A stretch of 64,000 nt of DNA. It comes from Strigamia acuminata. Taxonomy: Eukaryota; Arthropoda; Chilopoda; Geophilomorpha; Linotaeniidae. Below, piece by piece: positions 41,641-51,534 of the stretch. The stretch spans positions 13,684,517 to 13,748,516 of the forward strand of contig OX442318.1 of assembly GCA_949358305.1 (NCBI GenBank), in the 5' to 3' direction. Below the pieces are notes generated by a model. The model was not told the DNA's origin, searched no databases, and worked only from the letters and a program-made list of their open reading frames with translations. Made by a program: the position numbers and the translations under genes. How positions within the stretch are numbered: the first letter of the stretch is position 1; each line of letters begins with the position of its first letter.

Positions 41641-43489
41641 CTTTACCGACTTTTAACGAGCGGAAGGACCAATTGTAGAAAGACGGGAACCTGCGTGGGC
41701 TGTTTACAACAACCATCCTGCAGCGGACTGTGGCCAGTTAGCTGAGGGACCTACTTTCATTTAGCAAGGTCGTACTGTATACGACCGTTATATTAAGCCA
41801 CCGTACGAAGTCCTACTGTCCCATAGAACAGCTGGCTAACGTTACGGGGCCATTTCATGCGAATGCATGTCTATTACCGGAGTTGGCCTTCCCGAAAAGG
41901 CCTTACAACAACAATAACAGATAGTAATGAATACTATCTGTGGAGAGCTGAGGTGGCCTGATGTGTCGATAGAGAATAATGAAATCAAACGATAACAATT
42001 CAACTACAGACAATATACAAGTTCAGTTATCAAGCCAGGGCGTGGGAGAGTGAGAAACTGATGCTTATATAGTTCTGTAGAACTACTAGATTGGCGACAG
42101 CCAATCAGCGTACGAATCGGCGGATTCGTGGGTCACTAGTCCGGACCTAATATATGACTATGTCCAGATGGGCCCAGTTGGGGTCCGGAAGGGTCCGATT
42201 GGTTCCCTTCGACAGGTAAGTAATGTAGATATTGATTCGATAGAATCAACATCATCAAGTAATTAATACTTAATTTATATCGAATAAAATAGTTATATTT
42301 TATTCACCGTGTCTAAATAATTATTTATCACACTTTTTAGTTTTAACCGAGTTTGAAATACGCGCGTTGGTTAAACAGCGCCATCTATGGTGAACATTGA
42401 TAACTATCGATTTGTAATCATCACAAGTACAGAAAATGAGTATAGTTCAAAGTCCAGAGTACAAGGTGTTCTTCCAATGCAATTTTTAAACCCACTATGA
42501 GCGTTTCTAAATTTTTAACAGGTAAACAAGCCATTCAACCAGTTTTGTTGTATAAACGACTGTCTACCATATTCGTTTAGATCGGTTTAAATGAGATACA
42601 GAATAAAATGGCTTTTTGAATTCAGCTGATCAAAGGAAGGAAGGACATGTGTGAAAATATGAGTAGTTCCTCGTTTTGATTTACCATTGCTGTAAACGCC
42701 GGTTTCAAATCTGGAACCTTTTTAATCGCTATTCTAAATCTAGAATTAATACTAACAGGTTGTTTTCCAGCTAAACAGTAACAATAATAATCACATTATT
42801 TGGGCCAACTAAATTATTCAATTCATTTTAGCATTTCCTGCTCACGGAGAACAAAAGTTGCACAATTTCCAAATTCGGTTAACACTTCTGATGAATTCGT
42901 TGCTTCAAATCGGATATTCGGCTGGAAGTTGAGTTTAAAAAAAATCAATATTAGGCTTAAAAATAAGCTTACAAGCTCAACACTAAAAGCGATCGCCCAC
43001 AAAAATTAAAACATTTAAAAAGGCAGAATTTGTTATATTACGTTATTACTAGTCAGGCCACTGTGAAGTAGTCACACTTAAACGGTGGGGCCACCGTTGA
43101 TGGCATCACGAAAGTAGTTATGGTGGTGCTTTATTTCCAGTCGAAAATAGGACCAGTCGAAAAAATTCATAAAAACCATGTCACGATTAAATTTAGTTGT
43201 AATGGATTAATCTAACAAATATCGCGCAAAAGCTAATTTGGCGCAATAAGTTGGGCAAAGTTCGTAGATCCTTCTAAATGTTGTCTCCTTCAAATACGGA
43301 CATCCGGGGACTCAAAAAATCTAAACTCGCAGTGACTAAACATTATTTATATTGGACAGTTATTCTACTCACAGGTCGGTGTTGTAGTGATAAAATAATG
43401 TAAATGCACAATGATAATGACCTCAGGGGGGAGAGGGATATCAACGAGCAGTGAAATATAAAATGTTTGGCATAGAATGGGCGCAATAG
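41641..43489. other. Non-coding region, GC-rich then AT-rich
   Basis: 41640-42230 is GC-balanced, with short direct and inverted words (CCGGACCTA, GGGTCCG near 42140-42205), and has the texture of an old LTR or transposon end, but no partner was found. 42240-43490 is AT-rich and I see nothing interpretable. Confidence 0.4.
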
Positions 43490-43860
43490 GGTTATGGTAT
43501 GAGAGTGCACTTTTAAGGGCGCAAATAATAGATTGACATGCTCTAAATGTTTAACTAAAGGAGGTGGTTCCTAGTAGAGTACAAGAAGAGAAGTGATTTA
43601 GTTTAGGATAAATGAAAACAAGTAAACTTAGTCATGTGACTGGTCAACTTAAAGTGGGACAGGGGGTGAAAGGTAGAAAGAAAGATCTAATTGTTGGAAA
43701 TAATCATATGCGCAACATCTTGTTAGCGCATCAATTAACCGAAGATGAATCACCAGATAAGAAAGAATGAAATTAGAAAATAATATAAGAAAATAGGATG
43801 GAATAGTTCAAATCAATTCAAATGAAAAAAGAGGGTGGGTAGCCTGCCCGTGACAACCAT
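43490..43860. repeat. Divergent LTR-like repeat, copy 1
   Basis: Aligns with 44825-45183 across GAG(T/C)GCAC/GAGCACTT...AGGGCGCAAA...TTGACAT...GAGAAGTGATT...GGGGTGAAAGGTAGAAA...GTAGCCTGCCCGTGACA. The shared CCCGTGACA end suggests an LTR. Many differences, so old. Confidence 0.7.
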
Positions 43861-44376
43861 TAAAATGGCGGCTGACTGTTTTCAGTCTCAGTGGGTGTGG
43901 GTGTGTGGAGAATATTTGCACAAGTTAAACACGAATGCACCTACCGACTGTAGATGCATTCTAGCATTCATGTTTAACTTAGATGGTTTTACTATTTGTC
44001 AAAGCTTTTAGTATTGCGCTTGTACATACAAAACACTAATATAATATGGATATTTGTGACTGGTAACCAGTGTTGTATCGAATGCAAACTAATATTTTAC
44101 GTTCATGAACGAAGTTCGTGAGCTAGTTCACTTCTACAGATGAACGAAAAATTCGAACTTGGTTCACTTTTAGGAGTGAACTTGAACAAAGTTCACATTC
44201 ACCATGTTTGATTATGAAAACGTTGCAAAAATGTTAGTTTAGAGGTTTAGATGACATTTTCATCATCAAAACTTTCATTTCTAATCACTTTTTACAACGA
44301 AAACAGCCATGAAAGTGATGAAGCGACTACTTTATTTTTTTATTTAAGAGACACTCCAGTGGAGTAGGATACAGGT
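43861..44376. other. Spacer with GTTCACTT-type repeats
   Basis: No gene. 44103-44200 is rich in GTTCAC/GTGAAC words in both orientations and could fold. Similar GTTCACTTTTTTATGAACG occurs near 63815. Confidence 0.45.
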
Positions 44377-44703
44377 TTATAAAAGAGCTTGTTGGTCTAA
44401 TAGGTGTTTGCTTATATGCTTATGAAGGTGGCGGCAGTGGAAACGACACTTTGAGGCAGCACAGTCAAAGACCGTAGTGCGGAGGTCGATGGGAAGATCA
44501 TTCCAGAGTGTCGTGCATCTATGTGAGAATGTCTTGCGTAGGTAGGTCGTTCGCTCTACCGTGATCTCGAACTTATGGTGCCGAGACGTCCGGGTATTCA
44601 CATCAGAGTGGTAGAATTCCGTAATGGCATGAGCAGGATGATCAGCATTTCGGAGGACGTCTGCTATGACGGAGAGATCATGAAGCAGGAGGAGGTTGTC
44701 CAA
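44377..44703 (-). pseudogene. C-terminal fragment of a non-LTR (LINE) reverse transcriptase
   Basis: 108-codon open frame ending RKTFSHRCTTLWNDLPIDLRT, the F-R-LWN-LP-LR pattern found at the C-terminus of Jockey/CR1/RTE-type polymerases just after the thumb. No upstream RT domains are present. It abuts a copia fragment at 44711. Confidence 0.6.
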
Positions 44704-44707
44704 AGTC

Positions 44708-44803
44708 AGGATGTTTGATACCCTTTTGGTATCATCATAAACTGTGGCTTGTCAAGATCGCCGTATAGATATGCGGCCTTTATATCAATGTGCGTGTCCT
44801 TCC
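44708..44803 (-). pseudogene. Copia RT fragment
   Basis: On the minus strand about 32 codons read HIDIKAAYLYGDLDKP...IPKGY, which match the start of copia RT (compare QLDVRTAYLHGKLEEE of the intact element). Different family from 35034-39588. Flanked by LINE sequence and the LTR-like repeat. Confidence 0.75.
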
Positions 44804-44824
44804 AACCTAATAAAAGGGTTATTA

Positions 44825-45183
44825 AGTGTGGGAGCACTTGTTAGGGCGCAAAATAAAAGTTGACATTCTCTAGCTAAGATCTAGGAGGTGTAACTCGGTC
44901 GATGGTAGAGAGAGAAGTGATTATTGTTGGGATGAATGCAATTAAGTCACCTTAATCACGTGATTGGTCTAATTAAAGATGAATTTAGGGGTGAAAGGTA
45001 GAAATAAAGCTTCTATTGTTGAAAATAATATGATGCGCAAGGTTGAGTTTGCGCATATATTGAGAGCGGTTAGTCATCAAGATTAGATAAAGATACGAGT
45101 AAAATCAAAGAAAATGGGAAAAATAGGATGTAGTCTAAGTAAAAAATTAATTAAAAAATAGGGTATGTAGCCTGCCCGTGACA
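44825..45183. repeat. Divergent LTR-like repeat, copy 2
   Basis: Partner of 43490-43860, beginning about GTGTGGGAGCACTTGTTAGGGCGC and ending GTAGCCTGCCCGTGACA. It lies next to a copia RT fragment, so both could derive from one decayed copia-like element with a LINE piece in between. Confidence 0.7.
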
Positions 45184-45381
45184 GATTTAACATTATTACA
45201 TCTCAATATTTAAGGATTTAATTAACACAGTAAAATGGATAATTTGTTTGCATTTACAAAATATGAGAACATTTTACATTGCGATAATCAACTATGCAAA
45301 TATAGATTATACGGTAAAATTATATACATGTTAAATTAGTCATCCAGTTAATACAATTGCTTCAGACATTTAGGAAATGGG

Positions 45382-45799
45382 TTATTCGGAATTTTGCAAA
45401 CGTCGGTTAAACAGAGCATTATACTTCTTGTGAACAAAAGGAGATATTTGATTAGAAGTGATGTGCATTAGAATGAGCAGAGAAATTCCAAGAGTGAGGC
45501 TCAATGCATTTCCAATGTCAGAGACCAAAGTTCCGAACGAATAGAGGAATTCTTCTTTTACTAACTCGACATTATTTGTAACCATGTTGAATAACCATAC
45601 GAAGAACACAGAAGGCTCATTTTTTTGTGGTTCATTGAATGCAGTAAGTTTGTAAGTCAATATTTGACAGAGACGTCGACATGCACATTCTTTTTCGACA
45701 TCAGTCGAGAAATGAATTTTGTAATACAAAGTGCGCACATCTTTGGCCATTGATGAAGAATTGCACATAATTGTTTTCTTCTTGATGGCAAATGGCATA
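45382..45799 (-). CDS. DEG/ENaC gene, last exon: end of unit 2 with TM2
   Basis: Acceptor CGATTTTGTTAG before 45799; one leading base completes a codon (phase 2), then 139 codons to the stop at 45382. It encodes the cysteine-containing end of the extracellular domain (ECACRRLCQ) and a second membrane segment (SLTLGISLLILM) with the G-x-S selectivity-filter pattern (GIS). A short cytoplasmic tail follows. Its first boundary and phase match the start of the 58277 exon, the equivalent part of unit 1. The region homologous to ...YLTDQYITVF... is present but divergent. Confidence 0.82.
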
Positions 45800-46716
45800 C
45801 TAACAAAATCGATAGGAAAAAATCAGTACACCCTTGAACATAAAAAACTTCCCTTGGTTGCAGTGAGTTTACAGTATGCAAGGGAAGTTTTATTTTGTCT
45901 ACGGGTGTCCATTATTAATACATTTAATTGCTGTGGTTTTTATTGTCATTGCTTTTAGGCTGCAAGTATATGTATAAAATTGTGATGATATTAATCTAAA
46001 TATCGTCTTTCACATGGGCGATACACCATGTAAATGACTACTTTAGATAGGCTTTAGAATAAGCATAAGTTTCTAAAATAAATGCACCATTCATGGCGAA
46101 ATTTATATCACACTTACAGTATATTTTCTGGAAATGTGATACAGAAAAAAACTTTTACAATTCGTTCAACGAAACAAAACTTTGAAAAATTTGGTACAAT
46201 AACATTTTCACTTGTACAAGTTTTACTGAATTTTTTGGAGTTGTTTCTTAAAACGCTTTTGTCACAGTTTCCATGTACAAAAGTTTTTAAAATTTTGGTT
46301 TCATGTAGATTTTAGCTGTCACAACCTCTGATTTTACTGTGACAAACCAAAAACTGTTAACTTATGCTCTGCTCAGCTTGTCAGACTATTGACCTTTTTC
46401 TAGTCCCCCAGCCGGTAAATTTGGTAAGTATTGTGTCTTCCGACTCTCAATTTACTGAATTTATAACAATAAACAATTTACAACACTGTATCGCGAGTGG
46501 CTAGGCCATAATTGCCTAGCAACATCGCTCATTCCTTTTTCGTACATTAAACTAGTCGACTACAAAATCCTGATCTGTGAGACCATCTTATTTCTTCTGG
46601 GTGCCAACCCTATTCTAATTAAGCCAACTCACAGGGTGATAAGCGGTGATGGACCAGTCATCACAGTAAGCTGACAAAGAAAGTGCGTACAGTTTATTTA
46701 TACATAGATATCTGAC
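45800..46716. other. Intron before the last DEG/ENaC exon
   Basis: Contains a short inverted pair ACTTCCCTTG/CAAGGGAAGT (45847-45892). The rest is AT-rich. No separate gene. Confidence 0.5.
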
Positions 46717-47320
46717 CTGCATAGTTGGAGTTGTTTCATTTTCTTTGCCAAGCAGTGTTTTTTGCAAAGATAATATTCACTCGCATTAGAAGTACATGGG
46801 TTTTGAGGGGTATTCAAATGTTCCACCTAACACATCAGAAAGAGGCATTGTAAAGCATGAATTTTATTTATCAGACACAAGACTGATGTAATTTTGATAG
46901 TTAGCAATAGTTTGTAAATATTGTCTACATTTTATTTACCTTTATTGTTTTAAATAAAATAAACGTTACACGTGAAGAAGGGGTTTCTATTTTGAATGTA
47001 TTTGGGAAATTTGGATCTCCAGGTGGACTGAAATAAATCTGAAACAAACGTAAAAACGATTTATACTGAAAACTTGTCAATTGCAATTGTCCTTACATTT
47101 GAAAAATCTGGTTTGCAAATGTTATCCACTTGAAATAAACCAAGAATAACTATCAACATTGTACTATACCTTTGAGGCACTAACAAGTTTGAAAAAATAA
47201 TTTTTAAATAGAATTGAACGATTCATTTCAAGGGTAATTACCAAATGAATATTTCGTGCAAACACCATCCGTATAGTTTAATGTGGTCATGTTATTGGTG
47301 CAAATATCAAAAATAATATT
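46717..47320 (-). CDS. DEG/ENaC unit 2, four small extracellular-domain exons
   Basis: Exons on the minus strand: 47320-47242 (phase 0 to 1, ends YTDGVCTKYSF), 47128-47097 (1 to 0), 47038-46970 (0 to 0, YFSPPGDPNFPNTF) and 46826-46717 (0 to 2, with CTSNASEYYLCKKHC). Each has an acceptor AG and donor GT and the phases chain correctly into 45799. The cysteine pattern and GVC motif suit the DEG/ENaC finger and palm regions. Exons 1-3 have counterparts of equal phase in unit 1. Confidence 0.7.
46970..47038 (-). other. Exon-phase anchor of the unit 2/unit 1 comparison
   Basis: This exon and 59910-59824 are both phase 0 to 0 and occupy the same place in their units. The preceding exons (47128-47097 and 60044-59968) are both phase 1 to 0, those before (47320-47242 and 60205-60136) both 0 to 1. 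The series supports an internal gene duplication. Confidence 0.65.
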
Positions 47321-47631
47321 CTGAAAAATATGTACAATACAGTGACAAAATAATTATATGTGTAGGGGCTCGTGATTTTTCCTGTATGATTTGTATACAG
47401 GGTGTCCCAAATGAACGAAGCCAGTCAAATAACGAAAAGACCATTTGAATGAGATGAATGAAACGAATGTAGTACTGGTAAACTAAGCGAGGGCATTTCA
47501 AAAATGTGAAAAAATTTGACCTCTGACCTTTTCTTCAAGGTCATTCCAACTCTAACTTTTAAACTAAGACTGATAGAGCAATATTCGGCCCATCACGACT
47601 GATTACATGATTTATGTAGGAGATAAAAATA

Positions 47632-47820
47632 TCAAATACCAAATTTATTACTAAAATTATCAAATATTGGATTACATGTGTAACAAGTAAAATCTTCTAC
47701 ACTGTTTAAATCATTAAGAAAATTCACATCTTTGTAATCATACTCAACTAAACAATCACGATGAAACCACTCACTGCACTTGTTGCATCTTATCATACCT
47801 CTCAGCTCACCTTCTTTGTT
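47632..47820 (-). CDS. PHD-finger exon inside the inverted-repeat transposon
   Basis: After an acceptor (GCTTCTGCAG) the minus strand encodes about 62 residues to a stop at 47632, containing the second half of a PHD finger (IRCNKCSEWFHRDC...FTCYTC). The first zinc ligands would need an upstream exon, not found. PHD fingers bind histone tails, and some DNA transposon proteins end in one. Probably a remnant of the transposon's own gene, or a captured host exon. Confidence 0.55.
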   Translation of the reverse strand, partial: NKEGELRGMIRCNKCSEWFHRDCLVEYDYKDVNFLNDLNSVEDFTCYTCNPIFDNFSNKFGI

Positions 47821-48164
47821 CTGCAGAAGCAATAGACTCTATCGTAACATTTTTTTCTTTGTTTTTAATCCGGAAATGTTATCGGATAGAAAACATTCAA
47901 ATCGCGTATTATGCTGCGAAAAAGAGTCCAACAAATGTTTTCTTAAGGCAGGGTGACGAGGGCTGAAATTGCTGGGATTCTTATTATCACAGAGAAACAA
48001 AGCATTTGCAATTGCAAATAACCCACAATCAAGTTAATTTTTTTTGCTTTGTACAACTTTGTACCTGTACATTCAATTTCAATGAGTTATTACATACTGC
48101 ACGTACTGCCTACTTGCTGGGTCACTCGACCAATCAATGTAGAGTGGGACATAATGATATTGTG

Positions 48165-48800
48165 TGGGGAAATAGCCGGCCCCAAGAAGGCTGACTATTT
48201 CCCCCAACGTTGGGGGAAATAAGGTATACTCAGACCCACCATAAGAGACACACCACTAACACCAGTTCCTATTCGCCAGCCTATTCACTGGTGTAGGGCT
48301 ACATGAAAGTAGGCCAAAATACAAACGCTTGAGTTACGGGAAGCCATTTTGTGTCCAGACATAACAATCAATCATAAATTTGATAACCAGCTGGAGAAAG
48401 CAACCAATAAATTTAACGAATTAAACAATCGTGTAATTTGAAGAAGTTAAAACATAACACATTGCTTCCAGACTTTTTAAAATATTTTATTACTACATGT
48501 AAGTCAATTTACATCTTTTCAAACACCGAAAATAATCAAAGTAATTACAATCACAACAAACCTACTTTTCCTGGTAGAACAATACAGGCAACAGTAAGGA
48601 GTAAATAGGCTCGGCGAATAGGAACTGGTGTTAGTGGTGTGTCTCTTATGGTGGGTCTGAGTATACATGTTATTTCCCCATACCGTACACAAACAGATTG
48701 TTGGGGGAAATAGTCTGGCCAGTGATGGCTGACTATTTCCCCCAACGTTGGGGGAAATAAGGTACATATTATTTCCCCCAACGTTGGGGAAAATAGACAC
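48165..48800. mobile_element. Foldback element with repeated 26-bp palindrome
   Basis: A perfect 26-base palindrome (TATTTCCCCCAACG then its complement) lies at 48196-48221 and 48734-48759, with a near copy at 48770-48795. Long arms (about 48225-48283 and 48611-48670) are reverse complements. No coding sequence. Confidence 0.8.
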
Positions 48801-48901
48801 CTCGAAAAAATAAATTATGAAATAAAGTCTTTATCTTGATTTTAGTTTTTGTATTTTTTGATTTTTTCATAATTTTATTTGTGAAATATCATTTAAAATA
48901 T

Positions 48902-49412
48902 TGTCACGCGGTTGAGTTGCGTCGTCTGCCGACCAGCTCAAACCAGCACTAGAATTAAAGAAGTTGTCAAAATCTATCACTAGCCAGCGTACGTGATGGT
49001 GACATCACGAACTGGTCAATCTGGATTAACTCAGGGGGTGACTTAGGTATAAAAGAGCCACTTTGGCTCTTAGAGCTCAGTCCATCCCGGGCTTCTAAAC
49101 AGTTAGCACCAGCCAGCAAATGGCGTGGTGTGATTGTTTCCCTCCAAATTGAATCAAAGTGTTAATCATATCTTAGAGTATTTATTAGGTTTAGTTTAGA
49201 TTTAGTTTTACATTTTGTATTTATGATTTAAGTGTTTTGATTTAAAGAATAAAGACACTGTATTGTTTTCAATCTTAAAACTCTGACTCTGTTTCATTTC
49301 ACTCCTAGTTAATTAAGTCACTCTTTAGCTCAGCTAGTATTAGTGAAGCTAAAGTAAAGTAAAAACAAGTTATAAGTTACGTGGTCACTATTGGCCATTT
49401 GGCCACGTAACA
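48902..49412 (+). repeat. 5' LTR of element 3
   Basis: TGTCACG...CGTAACA. Contains a TATA box, initiator and AATAAA (49248-49253). The sequence just downstream (AGTGGTGGAGATTGCGG) is the likely primer-binding site, but I could not match it to a tRNA with confidence. Confidence 0.95.
49048..49082 (+). promoter_or_regulatory. Core promoter in the element 3 LTR
   Basis: TATAAAAG at 49048-49055 and an arthropod-type initiator TCAGTC at 49077-49082, placing the TATA box about 31 bases before the likely start (A at 49079). Confidence 0.65.
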
Positions 49413-50526
49413 AAGTGGTGGAGATTGCGGTTTTCTTTTGAGACCCACTAATTGGTTTGATAAAAGTAGTAAAAAGTAAAAAATTACAGTAAAATCAGCC
49501 AGTTTTGTGCTAAAATTGAGAAGTTAGAGCTAAAAAACCCCGTAAAAACTCAGTTAAAAATAAGAATTCTTATAAAATTTAGAAGGAGTGCAGATTAATT
49601 TGCATATTAGATAGAAATAAGAGTGAATCATAGAGTGACTCAGAGTTTGAAGACAGTATAGTTATTGAATATTTAATTGAGTTGCATTGAATTAGATAAT
49701 ATTTTGGATTTAATTATTAAAGTTGTTTAATATTGTTGAATATTGAATTTTGCAGGAAAATTTATTTTGATAATAATATACTTAATAAAGTTTAATAAAT
49801 TTAATTTTTTTTTTTTACAGGAAATTGATAAATTAGTGATAATTTATATAGATTCTGTTGTTGACTAATAATAATAATTGTTTATTTTCCAGAATTTGGA
49901 TAATTGTGAAACATAAAAATGAGAATATTTTTCAGGATAAGGATTTTGAATATTGAGTGTTTGTTTAACGATAAAACATTGATTAATAACGATTCCATTA
50001 TAGGCAATGTGTTTTTTCTGGTTTATGTTGAAGTTTATGTTGATTTTGATGACTAATAGCATAAAGATTTATTTCAGAATAAGTGATTAGTGAATTTTGG
50101 TTATAGTGAATGTGTGGAGGTGCATTATAGAGTAGTGAAAATAAAAATTATAGTGCATTTCAAGGCTTAATAGTGGATAAACCAGTGAAGCTTACACAGA
50201 CACAAACGGACAATTTATTAGATTTACAGAACCAGGAATTACAGAGACTAGTGGATAATCCTAACGTAACTAAAACCAGGAAGAAATCAAAATCACATTC
50301 GGGATCTGAAATAAAGGAGGAAGATCCAGTTGTTGAAATAAAGGAGGAAGATCAATTCCAAGATTCATTATCGCAACAAGAACTTGATTTGTCCTCACCT
50401 TTGAAATTAACAAAACCGAAAAAGTTAAAATCAATTTTTGAATTACTAACACCAACAAAGACTATACAAACACCTTTATTAAAAGCTAACACACAAGGAT
50501 CCACATCAAAAGGAATAGTATCCAAG
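49413..50526 (+). other. Leader of element 3
   Basis: About 1.1 kb, AT-rich, with many stops up to about 50170. From 50173 a frame without ATG is open and joins gag in phase (acidic/lysine-rich residues). It may be leader, or coding from a non-AUG start or a spliced ATG. Confidence 0.5.
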
Positions 50527-51534
50527 ATGGCGGACCCAACGGCAGTACTAACTGATTTATTTAAGAATATAATGATGCAAAAGCGACCTGTCGTTTGTTA
50601 CGACACCGAGAAAGGGAATATTGATCAGTGGCTCGTGGCTTACGAAGCAACAATAGGCACAGATGATGAGAGAGTTAAACAATTGCCATTAGCATTAAAA
50701 ACTGATGGTCTGGCTTGGTATGTGGAATTGCTCAAGAAGAATCCAACATGGACTTGGACAGAGTGGAAACCACAACTAGAAAATAAATTTCGTAGAGGCC
50801 AGGAAAATGTTTTAAATACTCTTCATTTTATGTCACATACAGAAGGAACAGCTGATGCCTATATGAAAAAAGTTTTGGCTGAGTGTGCATTTGTGAGGCC
50901 AGAGCTTACTGAGAACCAAAAGATTAATTATGTTTATCAAGGTATGAAACCCGACATGAAGAAGATGATAATCACAGTATTCCCAACCACATTGGCAGAG
51001 ATGGAACAGAGGGTGAAGTTGTACGAGACCCACAAGGTTAAGGATCCAGCGGATTTACTGCTCTCACTTTTCAAAAAGGTGGTGGATGAAAAGGTAACTC
51101 CAGCGACATCAGGTAAACTGAGTGGAACTGTGGAAACCTCATTAACCCACGCCGAGCTTTTAGCTGAAAATGCAATGTTAAGGCAACGGTTATTAGCTCT
51201 TGAGACGGTGGAACCGACGTCAGAAGAACCCATCTTGATAGGAAGCCAGTGGTATACACCAATGAAGCGAGGAGGTCAGAATTTTCAGTATAAGAATTTT
51301 CAAAGAGGTAGTACTAATAGAGGTGGTAGTCAAAATTATAATACTAACAATAATAACAATAATAGTAATAATAGTAATACTCGATCTTGTGGATGCTATC
51401 ATCATTTTACTTGCGAGTTCTATAATCCACCAAGGTACCAACAGGATAGAGGCAGTAATGCTGGAAGACCAAGGAGAAGGAGAAGAGAAGGTCCTAATCC
51501 TACAGTCAACACCCAGCAGCAGACGGAAAACTAG
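50527..51534 (+). CDS. gag: gag of element 3
   Basis: The first in-frame ATG is 50527; the frame is open for 118 codons upstream but only from a GTG. From ATG about 335 residues. Capsid-like core with WYVELLKKNPTWTWTEWKPQLENKF and an ENQKINYVYQGMKP segment. The C-terminus is Asn/Arg-rich (poly-Asn, GRPRRRRR) instead of a CCHC knuckle; only a cluster CGCYHHFTC is present. It ends at TAG 51532-51534, where pol is open in the -1 frame. Confidence 0.8.
   Translation: MADPTAVLTDLFKNIMMQKRPVVCYDTEKGNIDQWLVAYEATIGTDDERVKQLPLALKTDGLAWYVELLKKNPTWTWTEWKPQLENKFRRGQENVLNTLHFMSHTEGTADAYMKKVLAECAFVRPELTENQKINYVYQGMKPDMKKMIITVFPTTLAEMEQRVKLYETHKVKDPADLLLSLFKKVVDEKVTPATSGKLSGTVETSLTHAELLAENAMLRQRLLALETVEPTSEEPILIGSQWYTPMKRGGQNFQYKNFQRGSTNRGGSQNYNTNNNNNNSNNSNTRSCGCYHHFTCEFYNPPRYQQDRGSNAGRPRRRRREGPNPTVNTQQQTEN
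51526..51534 (+). promoter_or_regulatory. Possible gag/pol frameshift site of element 3
   Basis: The gag frame reads ACG GAA AAC TAG. A -1 slip on GAA AAC would enter the open pol frame, but G GAA AAC is not a fully canonical heptamer, and no strong stem was identified beyond a GCCGGC word. Weak. Confidence 0.35.
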
